A DNA stretch of 27,334 bases from contig JBJHBG010000067.1 in assembly GCA_050485385.1 (NCBI GenBank), forward strand, positions 1-27,334. The letters run 5' to 3'. The position numbers and the translations under genes were made by a program. Source of the DNA: RECO01 sp050485385. GTDB lineage: Bacteria > Pseudomonadota > Alphaproteobacteria > Geminicoccales > Geminicoccaceae. The notes below the pieces were generated by a model that was given only the letters and a program-made list of their open reading frames with translations, was not told where the DNA came from and made no database searches. Of the stretch, positions 6,961 through 14,926 are shown in pieces. Within the stretch, counting starts at the first letter, position 1. Each line of letters begins with the position of its first letter.

Positions 6961-7728
6961 ATGCCACGTCTTGCCGACAAGATCGCCCTCGTGACCGGTG
7001 GCGCCGGCGGCATCGGGGCGGCGACCGCCGAGCTGTTCGTCAAGGAAGGTGCGGCCGTCGCCCTGGTCGACCGCGACGCCGGTGCCCTCGACGCGGTGGT
7101 TGCCGACATCGCCCAGCGGAACCCCGACGCCCCGTTGCTGCCCCTCGCGCTCGACCTCGGCGAGGAGGCCGCCTGCGTCGAGGCCGTCGCTGCAACGGCC
7201 CGGCACTTCGGGCGGCTCGACGTGCTGGTGAACAATTGCGGCATCCGCTCCTACGAGCCCCTGGCCGAGGCCAAGGCCGAAACCTGGGAGCGCTTGCTGC
7301 GGATCAACCTCCTCTCCTATGCCTACCTCACCCGCGAGGCGCTGCCGGCTCTGCGCCGGACCAAGGGCAACATCGTCAACGTCTCCTCGACCCACGCCAA
7401 CCATCCGCGCGCCGGCATGGGCCAGTACGACGTCGCCAAGGCCGGCATCATCTCGCTGACCAAGACCACGGCCTTCGAGGAAGTGGACCACGGCGTGCGC
7501 GCCAACTGCGTCTGCCCAGGGCTCACCCGCACGCCCTTCCACGTCCGCCGTGCCAAGGAGGCCGGCCGCAGCGAGGCCGACATGGCCGCCGACGCCCCCC
7601 GCTTCAACATCCAAAACCGCTGGGCCGAGCCGCTGGAAATCGCCTACCCGATCCTCTGGCTCGCCTCCGACGAGGCCTCGTTCTGCACGGCCTCCGTCCT
7701 CTCCGTCGACGGCGGCGCTCGGGTGTAG
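6961..7728 (+). CDS. SDR family NAD(P)-dependent oxidoreductase
   Basis: A 255-residue classical short-chain dehydrogenase. The Rossmann motif TGGAGGIG is at residues 12-19. Asp37 at the end of the second strand (ALVDRD) suggests a preference for NAD(H) over NADP(H). The usual NNAG is NNCG here (91-94). The catalytic tetrad can be placed at N116, S142/S143, Y156 and K160 (QYDVAK). The C-terminus ends SVDGGARV as in many sugar or alcohol dehydrogenases of the family. The ATG follows GAGAAGGAAG. As the last gene of the TRAP operon it probably oxidises or reduces the imported compound or the product of the cyclase. The substrate is unknown. Confidence 0.93.
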   Translation: MPRLADKIALVTGGAGGIGAATAELFVKEGAAVALVDRDAGALDAVVADIAQRNPDAPLLPLALDLGEEAACVEAVAATARHFGRLDVLVNNCGIRSYEPLAEAKAETWERLLRINLLSYAYLTREALPALRRTKGNIVNVSSTHANHPRAGMGQYDVAKAGIISLTKTTAFEEVDHGVRANCVCPGLTRTPFHVRRAKEAGRSEADMAADAPRFNIQNRWAEPLEIAYPILWLASDEASFCTASVLSVDGGARV

Positions 7729-7761
7729 GGGAACGGCCGGTCAGCTCGGCACGCCAAGGCA

Positions 7762-7793
7762 AGCGGGGGGGGCTCACCCCTGCAACCCCCGCT
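7762..7793. terminator. GC-rich hairpin between convergent genes
   Basis: AGCGGGGG (7762-7769) pairs perfectly with CCCCCGCT (7786-7793) across a 16-base loop. It lies between the converging ends of the SDR gene and the small exported-protein gene. There is no clear T-run on either side, so it may be a weak bidirectional or Rho-assisted terminator. Confidence 0.4.
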
Positions 7794-7830
7794 CTTCGGC
7801 CGCATGGCAGCCGGGACGACTCTCGTTCGT

Positions 7831-8409
7831 TCAGCCTTCGCTTGCATCCCAACGGACTTCCGCCACGGCGCGACCGACGGCGCTCTCGCGGAAAGCCGCA
7901 GTGATCGCCGCGAAAATCTGGTCGGTGCCGTCGGCCCCGGTCACCGCAACGAGGCCCCGATCGCGGGCCGTCCCGAGTTCGAGCCGTCCGGCAAGAAGGA
8001 GCGCCAGCGTCGTGTCGGCAACGACCACGATCGCGTCGCCCGGCGCGGGGCCTTCGAGGTGCGTTTCGACGGTGAGCCCCTCGGGTCCGGTGGCGTAACG
8101 CGTCCAGGTCTGGGACTGCAACTGAAGCACCGAGAAGGCGGCGAAGCTGCGTCCGTCCAGGGTGCGGACCGCCAGCGTCGGCAGGTAGGCGTTGATCACC
8201 GAGAGCTCGGTCAGCGCGCGCTCGTTTGCCCTCGGCACGATCGGCAACAGGCCCTCGTCCTGGGCGGCTCGGGTCGCCAACGCGACCGGCACGGTGGTTG
8301 CGTGCCCGACGACCAGGCCCGCACCGGTCAACGCGTGAAAGAAGCAGGCTGTGGCCGGCGCTGCCTGAACCGTCAGGACCGCGGCCACGACGAAGCAGCG
8401 CCCCCACAT
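7831..8409 (-). CDS. Hypothetical exported protein coupled to alkylsulfatase
   Basis: A 192-residue protein that I do not recognise. It has a short N-terminal signal peptide (CFVVAAVLTVQAAPATA) and would be periplasmic or secreted. The mature part starts with CFFHALTGAG, so one cysteine lies near the probable cleavage site, but there is no clear lipobox. Alternating hydrophobic stretches in the middle (LAVRTLDGRSFAAFSV, DAIVVVADTTLALLLAG) suggest a beta-rich domain. The ATG at 8409 overlaps the stop codon of the upstream alkylsulfatase gene as TGATG, so it is translated with that enzyme. It could be an accessory or substrate-handling protein for it. That is inferred from position alone. Confidence 0.75.
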   Translation of the reverse strand: MWGRCFVVAAVLTVQAAPATACFFHALTGAGLVVGHATTVPVALATRAAQDEGLLPIVPRANERALTELSVINAYLPTLAVRTLDGRSFAAFSVLQLQSQTWTRYATGPEGLTVETHLEGPAPGDAIVVVADTTLALLLAGRLELGTARDRGLVAVTGADGTDQIFAAITAAFRESAVGRAVAEVRWDASEG

Positions 8410-10382
8410 CACGGCGTCACGATGTCGAAGTAAAGCTCGAAGGTATCGAGCAACGACAGGAAATGGCCGAATCGACTGGCATCGCCATCGACGAGCAGTG
8501 TTCCGTCCAGCGTCGCCTGCTCCACCGTCGTCTGGCCGAGGTTGATCGCGTCGAGCACCGCCCGGTCGAGGGTGACCGTCGCGTCGGAATCGTCGGCGAG
8601 CGTGCCGATGCTGTAGTTGAGGGCGCCATTCTCGACGCGGATGGCGACGCGCTCGTCGATGTCCGGCATGACGACGTTGATCACGGTGGTGCCGGCCTCG
8701 GCCGCGCGCGGGCCGTTCAGCCGCACGCCCAGATAGTCGAGATAGGTTTCGATCCCGAGATTGCGGACGATGTCCGGTGACGACGCGCTGGGCACGGGTA
8801 GTGGGTTGACGCCCTCCCGCAGCTCGAGCGCCGCGGAGAGGTAGAAGTTGCGCCACGGCCCGCTCTCGGCCTGAAAGCCGAGCTGGTCGTAGGCCCGGGC
8901 AAGGAGATCGCGGGCCGCCAGGTTGTCGGGATCGGCAAAGACGACATGGTTGACGGCGGTGGCGACCCAGCGGAACTCGCCCGCTGCCAGATCGGCCTCC
9001 GCCCGTTCCAGGACGGCGTCGGCGCCGCCCGCGTACTCGACGAACTTCACCGCTTCCTCGGCGGGCGGCAACTGGTGCAACTCCGCAGGATTTCCGGAGA
9101 ACCATCCAAAGTAAAGCTGATACTGCGCCTTGGCGTTGTGACTCACAGAGCCATAGTAACCGCGATTGGCGAAGCGCGTTGCCAGGCTATCGGGTAGACG
9201 AATGTCTTCGGCGACCTCGCGCATCGTCATCCCGTGATTGGCTAGACGCAGCACCTCGTCGTGGATGTAGCGATAGACGTCCCGCTGGCCTCGCCAGAAT
9301 TCGACGACGTCCGCGTTGCCCCAGGTCGGCCAGTGGTGGGAGCCGAAGGAGACCTCCACCGCCGCGCCGTAACGCTCGATCACGTCGTGGATGTACTTCG
9401 ACCAGAGGAGACCGTTGCGAACCTTGGCGCCGCGCAGCGTGTAGAGGTTGTGCAGGGTGCGGTTGATGATCTCCGCCTGCATCAGCGCGTTGTGACCCGG
9501 CAGCCAGAACATCAACTCGGCCGGCGCCTCGGCGTCCGGCGTGTAGTGGAACCACATCTCGACTCCGTCGATCTCGACGACCTGCGGCGCCTCGGCGCCA
9601 GCCGCGGTGTTGGCCGAGATGTCGATGGTCGGCTCGACGATGGTCGCCGTGCCGTACGCGGTCGTGGTGCCGAGGCCGGAGCCGAGCGTGCCGGTCGGGC
9701 TCTTCTCGAGGATGTTGCCGTACATGTACATGGCGCGGCGCGACATGTGGTTGCCGGCCATCAGGTTCTCGTTGACGGCCTCGACGAAGAAGCCCTCCGG
9801 CGCCACGATGGGAATCTCGCCCGCCGCGAGCGCTGCCGGGTCCGCGACGCCCTTCACACCGCCGAAGTGATCGATGTGCGAATGGGTGAGGACGATCCCG
9901 GTGACCGGCAGATTCTCGACGTGGTCCCGCAGCAACTGCAGCGCCGCCGCCGCGGTCTCGTTCACCGTCAGGGGGTCGACGACGATCCAGCCGGTGTCGC
10001 CCCGGATGAACGACACGTTGGCGAGGTCGAAGCCGCGCACCTGGTAGATGCCCTCGGCCACCTCGAAGAGGCCGTTCATCGCATTGAGCTGGCTCTGCCG
10101 CCATAGGCTGGGATTGGCGGTGGCGGGGGCCTCGCCTTCGATGAAGGCGTAGAGGCTCACATCGAACAGGGCATTGCCCTCGGCATCACGGATGACCGGA
10201 TCGTCGAGTGTGGCGATAAAGCCCCGTCGCGCGCTTTCGAAGTCGCGCTCGTCGTCGAACGGCAGGTGGTCCAGGAGCGCGTCGTTGGCGGCGCGGGTGG
10301 CCTCCGCGGCGGTCTGCGTCTGCGCCGCGATCGGCGCGAATACAACGAGGCCCGCCACAGCGAGCACGGCTGTCTTCCGCAT
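8409..10382 (-). CDS. Alkylsulfatase, SdsA1/BDS1-type metallo-beta-lactamase fold
   Basis: A 657-residue exported enzyme, close to the length of SdsA1-type alkylsulfatases, which release sulfate from alkyl sulfates such as dodecyl sulfate. After a signal peptide (about residues 1-20) comes a metallo-beta-lactamase domain with THSHIDHFGG at 166-175, supplying zinc ligands H167, H169, D171 and H172. Further family marks are NLMAGNHMSRRAMYMYG, QAEIINRTLHNLYTLRGA and SFGSHHWPTWGN with a later zinc histidine. A helical dimerisation domain follows, then a C-terminal SCP2-like domain (about 530-657, IETYLDYLGVRL onward) that binds the alkyl chain. GGAGG lies five bases before the ATG. The gene is isolated upstream and coupled downstream to a small exported protein. 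The substrate could be primary or secondary alkyl sulfates. Confidence 0.92.
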   Translation of the reverse strand: MRKTAVLAVAGLVVFAPIAAQTQTAAEATRAANDALLDHLPFDDERDFESARRGFIATLDDPVIRDAEGNALFDVSLYAFIEGEAPATANPSLWRQSQLNAMNGLFEVAEGIYQVRGFDLANVSFIRGDTGWIVVDPLTVNETAAAALQLLRDHVENLPVTGIVLTHSHIDHFGGVKGVADPAALAAGEIPIVAPEGFFVEAVNENLMAGNHMSRRAMYMYGNILEKSPTGTLGSGLGTTTAYGTATIVEPTIDISANTAAGAEAPQVVEIDGVEMWFHYTPDAEAPAELMFWLPGHNALMQAEIINRTLHNLYTLRGAKVRNGLLWSKYIHDVIERYGAAVEVSFGSHHWPTWGNADVVEFWRGQRDVYRYIHDEVLRLANHGMTMREVAEDIRLPDSLATRFANRGYYGSVSHNAKAQYQLYFGWFSGNPAELHQLPPAEEAVKFVEYAGGADAVLERAEADLAAGEFRWVATAVNHVVFADPDNLAARDLLARAYDQLGFQAESGPWRNFYLSAALELREGVNPLPVPSASSPDIVRNLGIETYLDYLGVRLNGPRAAEAGTTVINVVMPDIDERVAIRVENGALNYSIGTLADDSDATVTLDRAVLDAINLGQTTVEQATLDGTLLVDGDASRFGHFLSLLDTFELYFDIVTP

Positions 10383-10617
10383 GTTGCCTCCAGTTCTACA
10401 CTGCCGTCTTTCCGAGAACGGTTAACGCATCGCGGGCGCGCGGCACACACAGCGGCAATGAGCAATATGGCGGAGAGGCACCGACCAGCGTTGCGACCGA
10501 TCGACGACTTGGCAACAGTTTCTGGGACTCCGGGCGAGCGCGTGGACTAGGTTGGGTCTGCTGACTGTGCTGACTTGACGCGGCACCGTCTAGGCCCTCT
10601 CGCCACCCGCGCGCCGG

Positions 10618-11457
10618 TTACCCGTTGCTGGCGGCGAGCGCGTTGGCGAGGGCGGCGAACTCGGCGACGCTCAGCGTCTCCGCCCGCCGCGACGGATCGA
10701 TGCCGGCCCGCGCGCACAGGCCCGCGACGTCCGGCGTCGCCGCTTTCAGGCTGGTGCGCAGCATCTTGCGGCGTTGGCCGAAGGCGGCGGCGGTGATGCG
10801 CTCGAGGTCCCGCAGCCGCGCTGGGATGGGTCGGGTGGGGTAGGGCTCCATCCGCACCAGCCGCGAATGCACCTTGGGCGGCGGGTGGAAGGCCCCGGGC
10901 GGCAGATCGAACAGTCCCTCGATGCGGCTCGCCCACTGCGCCAGCACCGCGAGCCGACCGTAGGTGCCGGTGCCCGGTGCGGCGGCGAGGCGCAGCGCCA
11001 CCTCCTTCTGCACCAGGACGACGATCCGCCGGATGTCGCGCGGATCGCGCAGCCAGCGCACGATCAATTCCGTGCCGATGTTGTAGGGCAGGTTGGCGAC
11101 GACGACGCAGGGGCCGGCGATGTGGCGGCGATGGTCGAACGCGAGTGCATCCGCCTCGACCACGTCCAGCCTTCCGGCGGCGGCGTCGACCAAGGGAACG
11201 AGTGCCGCGGTGCAGCGCGGGTCGCACTCCACCGCCACTACCCGCTCGGCGCCGGCTTCGAGCAGCGCGCGGGTGAGCCCGCCCGGTCCGGGCCCGATCT
11301 CCAGCACCGTCAGGCCAGCGAGCGGGCCGGCGGCAGCGGCGATCCGGCGGAGGATGGCCGGGTCGGTCAGAAAGTGCTGGCCGAGGCTCTTGTCGGCCCG
11401 AAGCCCGGCCCGCTTGATGGTTGCGGCCAGCCCGTCCAGCCCGACATCCGCGACCAT
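10618..11457 (-). CDS. rsmA: 16S rRNA dimethyladenosine transferase RsmA (KsgA)
   Basis: A 279-residue SAM-dependent methyltransferase, the usual length. RsmA dimethylates two adjacent adenines in the 3'-terminal hairpin of 16S rRNA during 30S assembly. Visible marks are KSLGQHFLTDP at 23-33, the SAM-binding motif VLEIGPGPGGLT at 51-62, the acidic strand end VAVECD, the catalytic NLPYN at 122-126, and FHPPPKVHSRLVRMEP in the C-terminal part. The ATG at 11457 has AGGG just upstream. In many alphaproteobacteria pdxA lies between surA and rsmA. Here the 176-base gap to surA contains no gene, so pdxA has been lost from this position or lies elsewhere. Confidence 0.96.
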   Translation of the reverse strand: MVADVGLDGLAATIKRAGLRADKSLGQHFLTDPAILRRIAAAAGPLAGLTVLEIGPGPGGLTRALLEAGAERVVAVECDPRCTAALVPLVDAAAGRLDVVEADALAFDHRRHIAGPCVVVANLPYNIGTELIVRWLRDPRDIRRIVVLVQKEVALRLAAAPGTGTYGRLAVLAQWASRIEGLFDLPPGAFHPPPKVHSRLVRMEPYPTRPIPARLRDLERITAAAFGQRRKMLRTSLKAATPDVAGLCARAGIDPSRRAETLSVAEFAALANALAASNG

Positions 11458-11633
11458 CGCCCTAGCGCGCTTTGCGGCGGCGGAACGGGCGCGGGGCTTT
11501 TGCCCCCCCGGAGGCCGGCATTGTCGATCTCACCGAAGTGTTGACGGCGTAGCCGTCGGCTGGAGGTATGGGGCGCCGAAAGCCCCCGGCTTCGCTCGCA
11601 GGCTCCGGTGCACGGACCGCGTCGTCCCGCACG

Positions 11634-12587
11634 TCAGAGCCTGAGGTCGATAAAGGCTTCCTGGCGCAGATTGCGGAGGTAGCGGGCCGACAGCCGCTCC
11701 ATCGCGTCCTCGCGCAGCCGCTGCATCACCTGCTCGCGCGTTCCCTCGTCGACGACGCCGGCGGTGCCGCCGCCGCGTTGGCCCAGGCGGCGGAAGAGGT
11801 AAACGCCCTCGGGCGTGCGGATCGGCGGGCTCACCTCGCCGTCGGCGAGCTGGGCAACGAGCCCGGCGAGTTCGGGTGGCAGGCTGGAGACCGGAATCCA
11901 GCCGAGTTCGCCGCCGCGCGCGGCACTCGGGGAGGCGGAGAACTGCTCCGCGATGCCCGCGAAATCGGCGCCGCGGCGGGTGGCCTCGCCGAGCCGCTCC
12001 GCGTCCTGCAACACCCGCTGCTCGTCGGCGGGGCTGTAGATCGGCAAAAAGATCTCGGCCAAGCGATACTGCCGCTCGCCGGCGACGATACGGTCGAGCG
12101 TCCGGTCGACCTGCACGTCGGAGACGACGACGCGGCGCAGAAGCTGGCGGCGCGACACCTGGATCCAGGCGAGCTGCGCCTCGAGCTGATCGCGCAGGGT
12201 CCGTTCCTCGACACCGGCGCGAGCGAGGTCGGCGCGGAGCTGGTCGCGCGAGACCTGGTTGCGGCGGGCGACGTCGTCGAGCGCGTCCTCCAGCTCCGCG
12301 GGCGAGATCTCGATCCCGAGCCGTCGTGCTTCCTGCACCTGCAACCGCTCGTCGATCAGCGTCTGTAGCATGGGCTGCCGCAGGCGCTCCGCGGCTTCGG
12401 CGTTATAGGTCTGGTTGCTGGCGAACAGCGCCATGCGCACCCGCTGGTCGACCTGCAAGTCGGTGACGATCCCGTCGTTCACGACGGCCACGATGTTTTG
12501 CGCCAGCGCCGGCGTACCGGGCGCAGCGAGCAATCCCGCTCCGAGCAGGGTGAACAACGCTGCCATGATCCAGACTTTGCCGCGCAA
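11634..12587 (-). CDS. surA: Periplasmic chaperone / peptidyl-prolyl isomerase SurA
   Basis: About 317 residues with a signal peptide (RGKVWIMAALFTLLGAGLL, ending ALAQ). SurA escorts unfolded outer-membrane proteins across the periplasm to the BAM complex. The N-terminal chaperone domain starts INIVAVVND-like (QNIVAVVNDGIVTDLQV). One parvulin PPIase domain follows (about residues 165-265 with AEIFLPIYSP, ARGGELGWIPVSSLPPEL), then a C-terminal helix. E. coli SurA has two parvulin domains. One domain is common in alphaproteobacteria. No ATG precedes the signal peptide. TTG at 12587 is chosen because GGGAG lies eight bases upstream and it keeps the basic n-region. TTG at 12605 and ATG at 12566 are alternatives. 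It follows lptD, one of its best-known clients. Confidence 0.92.
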   Translation of the reverse strand: MRGKVWIMAALFTLLGAGLLAAPGTPALAQNIVAVVNDGIVTDLQVDQRVRMALFASNQTYNAEAAERLRQPMLQTLIDERLQVQEARRLGIEISPAELEDALDDVARRNQVSRDQLRADLARAGVEERTLRDQLEAQLAWIQVSRRQLLRRVVVSDVQVDRTLDRIVAGERQYRLAEIFLPIYSPADEQRVLQDAERLGEATRRGADFAGIAEQFSASPSAARGGELGWIPVSSLPPELAGLVAQLADGEVSPPIRTPEGVYLFRRLGQRGGGTAGVVDEGTREQVMQRLREDAMERLSARYLRNLRQEAFIDLRL

Positions 12588-12757
12588 GGCCGAGGCTCCC
12601 GTCAAGTCGTCGATCCCGATGGCTGCCGCGCTAGGGGGGCGTTCGCCGATGTGCTTGGACCACGCCTCGTCCCGTTCGATGGCCCGCGAGCGTATGGTGC
12701 CACGGTCGGCTCGGCGGGGCGAGGGATCGCTCGTGCCCTACCCCACCGGCAAACGCT

Positions 12758-14926
12758 CTACTCAAAAGCGCCGAGGTTCCGCAAGGCGACCCGGAAGGCA
12801 ACGGTCGTGGACGAGCGCGCATCGCGATCACGAGTGAAGTTCTGCTCCACGCCGAAGACGAAGTACAGGCAGTCGTCCTCGTACGCGATGCCGTAGGTAT
12901 CCAGGATGCGCCGACCGTCGTCCAGGTCCACCCGCGAGCTGGCGACCGCCGACCAGTGCTCGGTCAGGCGGAGGCTCATCGCGCCGCGAAATTCCTCGCG
13001 CCGGCCGAAACCGCCGGCCTCCTCGTCGAGGAGGAGGTGGGCGAGACCGATGCGGAAGCCCGGCGGGCCGCCGATGACCTTGAGGTCGCTCTTCGACAGT
13101 TCGTCGAAGCCGGCACCGATGCGAAAGCGGTAGTCGACGTCGACATACGGATGCGGGCTGAGCGCCACCCGGCCGACGATGTCGGACAGCTTGTTCTCCA
13201 GGCCGCTGACCTCATCGAAAACGTTGGTCTCCGCAACTCGGTAGCTCTGGCCGACGAACACCGACCACAGCTCGCGATCGGGGCCGCTCGCGGCCGTGCG
13301 CACGCCGTAGGACACGCGGCTGCCTTCGTCCCAAAGATCGCGGCCGGCGAACCGGTCGTCGGCGAACAGGTTGGTCTCGTCGAACTCGGTATCGAGGCTG
13401 TCCTCGTTGGGGATCGCGGCATTGGCATAGCCGGTCGGTGCGAAGGCGACGTTGGCGATCGGCTCCAGGGTGTAGGTGAGACCGTTCGGTTCCGTGGCGG
13501 GTCGGCTGTATGGCCGGCGCCACTCGATCGACGCCCGCGGCATCAGGCGGGCACGGTTGCGGGTGCGGCCATCGTCGACGCCGGTCTCGGGGTTGCCCGT
13601 CACGGAGTAGACGTCGCCGCGCACGGTCGCCGCGGCGGTCACCACGTCGCCGAACGGCGAAATCCGCGTCGCGTCGATCTCGGCGCCGACCGAGACGCGA
13701 CGGCTGTCGAGCCCGTCGGTGCGGTAGAGGGCGAGCACGTCCGGCGTCACCCGCCAGTTCGCGCCGATCCCGCCGAAGCGGCCGGTGAACTCGGTCTGCA
13801 CCTGCGGCAAGGCGTACGGCACCTGGCCCTGGTCGCGGTCCTCGCGCAGGTTCTGGAAGCCCAGGAGTGCGACGTCGACGAAGCGGTCGTTCTCGACCCG
13901 ATAGGCTGCGGCGCGGTTGGTAAGGACGTTGGCGTCGCTGATGCCGTAGCGCCGCAGATAGGTCTCGTCGGTGGCGAGGCTGAGGTCGATGTCGCCGCGC
14001 CAGCCGCGGCCGAGCGTGTAGCGTCCGTCGCCCTCGACGTGGCCGCGGAACCGGTCTTCACGGCCGCCGTCGTCGAGGCCAATGCTGGCGTAGGTGCCGC
14101 TAACCGTGAGGTTCGTCCGGCCGAACGTCTGGAGGTCGCGGAGGTCGAAGGCCAGCACCGGCCCCTCCTCGGTGGTGATCGTCGGCCGCAACGTGAGGTC
14201 GCGGTTGGGCGCGATCACCCAGTGATAGGGGACCTCGGCCATGACGCCGAGTTCGCTGTCGATCTTGACGTTGGGGACCAGGAAGCCTGACTGCCGGTCG
14301 ACCGTTCCGTCCGGGTGCGCGAAATAGGGGGTATAGAAGATCGGCACGCCGCCGATCTCGAACCAGGCGTTCTCGTAGGAGACGCTGCGTGCCTCGCCGT
14401 CGTGCACGACGGTTCGTGCCCGGATCTGCCAGGTCGGGTTGGGACGTTCCTCGCACACCTCGCAAGGGGTATAGGCGACGTCGCGCAGCCGCGTCGTCGA
14501 GCCGTCCTCGAGGTCGGCCCGGCGTGCCACCAGCAGGGATTCGTCCCCGAGGCGGACGGCGACACCTTCGACGAAGCCCCGGGCCAAGTCGTCGGTCAAC
14601 TCCATCCGGTCGGCGAAGAACGTATCGCCTCCGTCGTCCACCAGCACGACGTTGCCGGTCGCTTCCACCGTGCGTCGCGGGCGGTCGTAGACGACTTCGT
14701 CGGCGAGCAGCGTCGCGTCGCCGCGCGCGAAGAAGACCGAACCGCGCGCGATCGCGCGGTCGGTTGCCTGATCGTAGATCAGGCTCTCCGCTTCGAGCAG
14801 GATGCGTTCGCCGTCGTCACCGCCGATCACCTCCTCGCGCGGGCCCTGTGCCGCTGTGCCCGCGGTCGAGCCGAGCACGATGGCGAGTGCCGCGACGAGC
14901 ACCTCCAGACGGCGCCGCACCATCAT
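12758..14926 (-). CDS. lptD: LPS-assembly protein LptD
   Basis: A 722-residue outer-membrane protein, within the usual size range. With LptE it inserts LPS into the outer leaflet. A signal peptide (about 1-26, ending GTAAQ) is followed by an LptA-like beta-jellyroll (about 35-150; LLEAESLIYDQATDRAIARG) and a large beta-barrel to the end. Typical marks are YTPCEVCEE followed by PTWQIRA, GVPIFYTPYFAHPD, SGFLVPN and the terminal CLYFVFGVEQNFTRD. Only three cysteines are visible (CxxC near 152-155 and one near the C-terminus), fewer than the four of E. coli LptD. The ATG overlaps the lptG stop as ATGA, so all three lpt genes are coupled. Confidence 0.95.
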   Translation of the reverse strand: MMVRRRLEVLVAALAIVLGSTAGTAAQGPREEVIGGDDGERILLEAESLIYDQATDRAIARGSVFFARGDATLLADEVVYDRPRRTVEATGNVVLVDDGGDTFFADRMELTDDLARGFVEGVAVRLGDESLLVARRADLEDGSTTRLRDVAYTPCEVCEERPNPTWQIRARTVVHDGEARSVSYENAWFEIGGVPIFYTPYFAHPDGTVDRQSGFLVPNVKIDSELGVMAEVPYHWVIAPNRDLTLRPTITTEEGPVLAFDLRDLQTFGRTNLTVSGTYASIGLDDGGREDRFRGHVEGDGRYTLGRGWRGDIDLSLATDETYLRRYGISDANVLTNRAAAYRVENDRFVDVALLGFQNLREDRDQGQVPYALPQVQTEFTGRFGGIGANWRVTPDVLALYRTDGLDSRRVSVGAEIDATRISPFGDVVTAAATVRGDVYSVTGNPETGVDDGRTRNRARLMPRASIEWRRPYSRPATEPNGLTYTLEPIANVAFAPTGYANAAIPNEDSLDTEFDETNLFADDRFAGRDLWDEGSRVSYGVRTAASGPDRELWSVFVGQSYRVAETNVFDEVSGLENKLSDIVGRVALSPHPYVDVDYRFRIGAGFDELSKSDLKVIGGPPGFRIGLAHLLLDEEAGGFGRREEFRGAMSLRLTEHWSAVASSRVDLDDGRRILDTYGIAYEDDCLYFVFGVEQNFTRDRDARSSTTVAFRVALRNLGAFE

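Noticed and set aside
10383..10617. The gap between the alkylsulfatase and rsmA genes examined for a small gene or RNA
   Set aside because: No frame with a ribosome site and normal codon use was found, and no convincing RNA fold. It probably only holds the alkylsulfatase promoter and the rsmA 3' end.
12956..14290. A 444-residue plus-strand open frame opposite lptD
   Set aside because: It is an antisense shadow of the LptD barrel. LptD on the minus strand has a signal peptide and family motifs.
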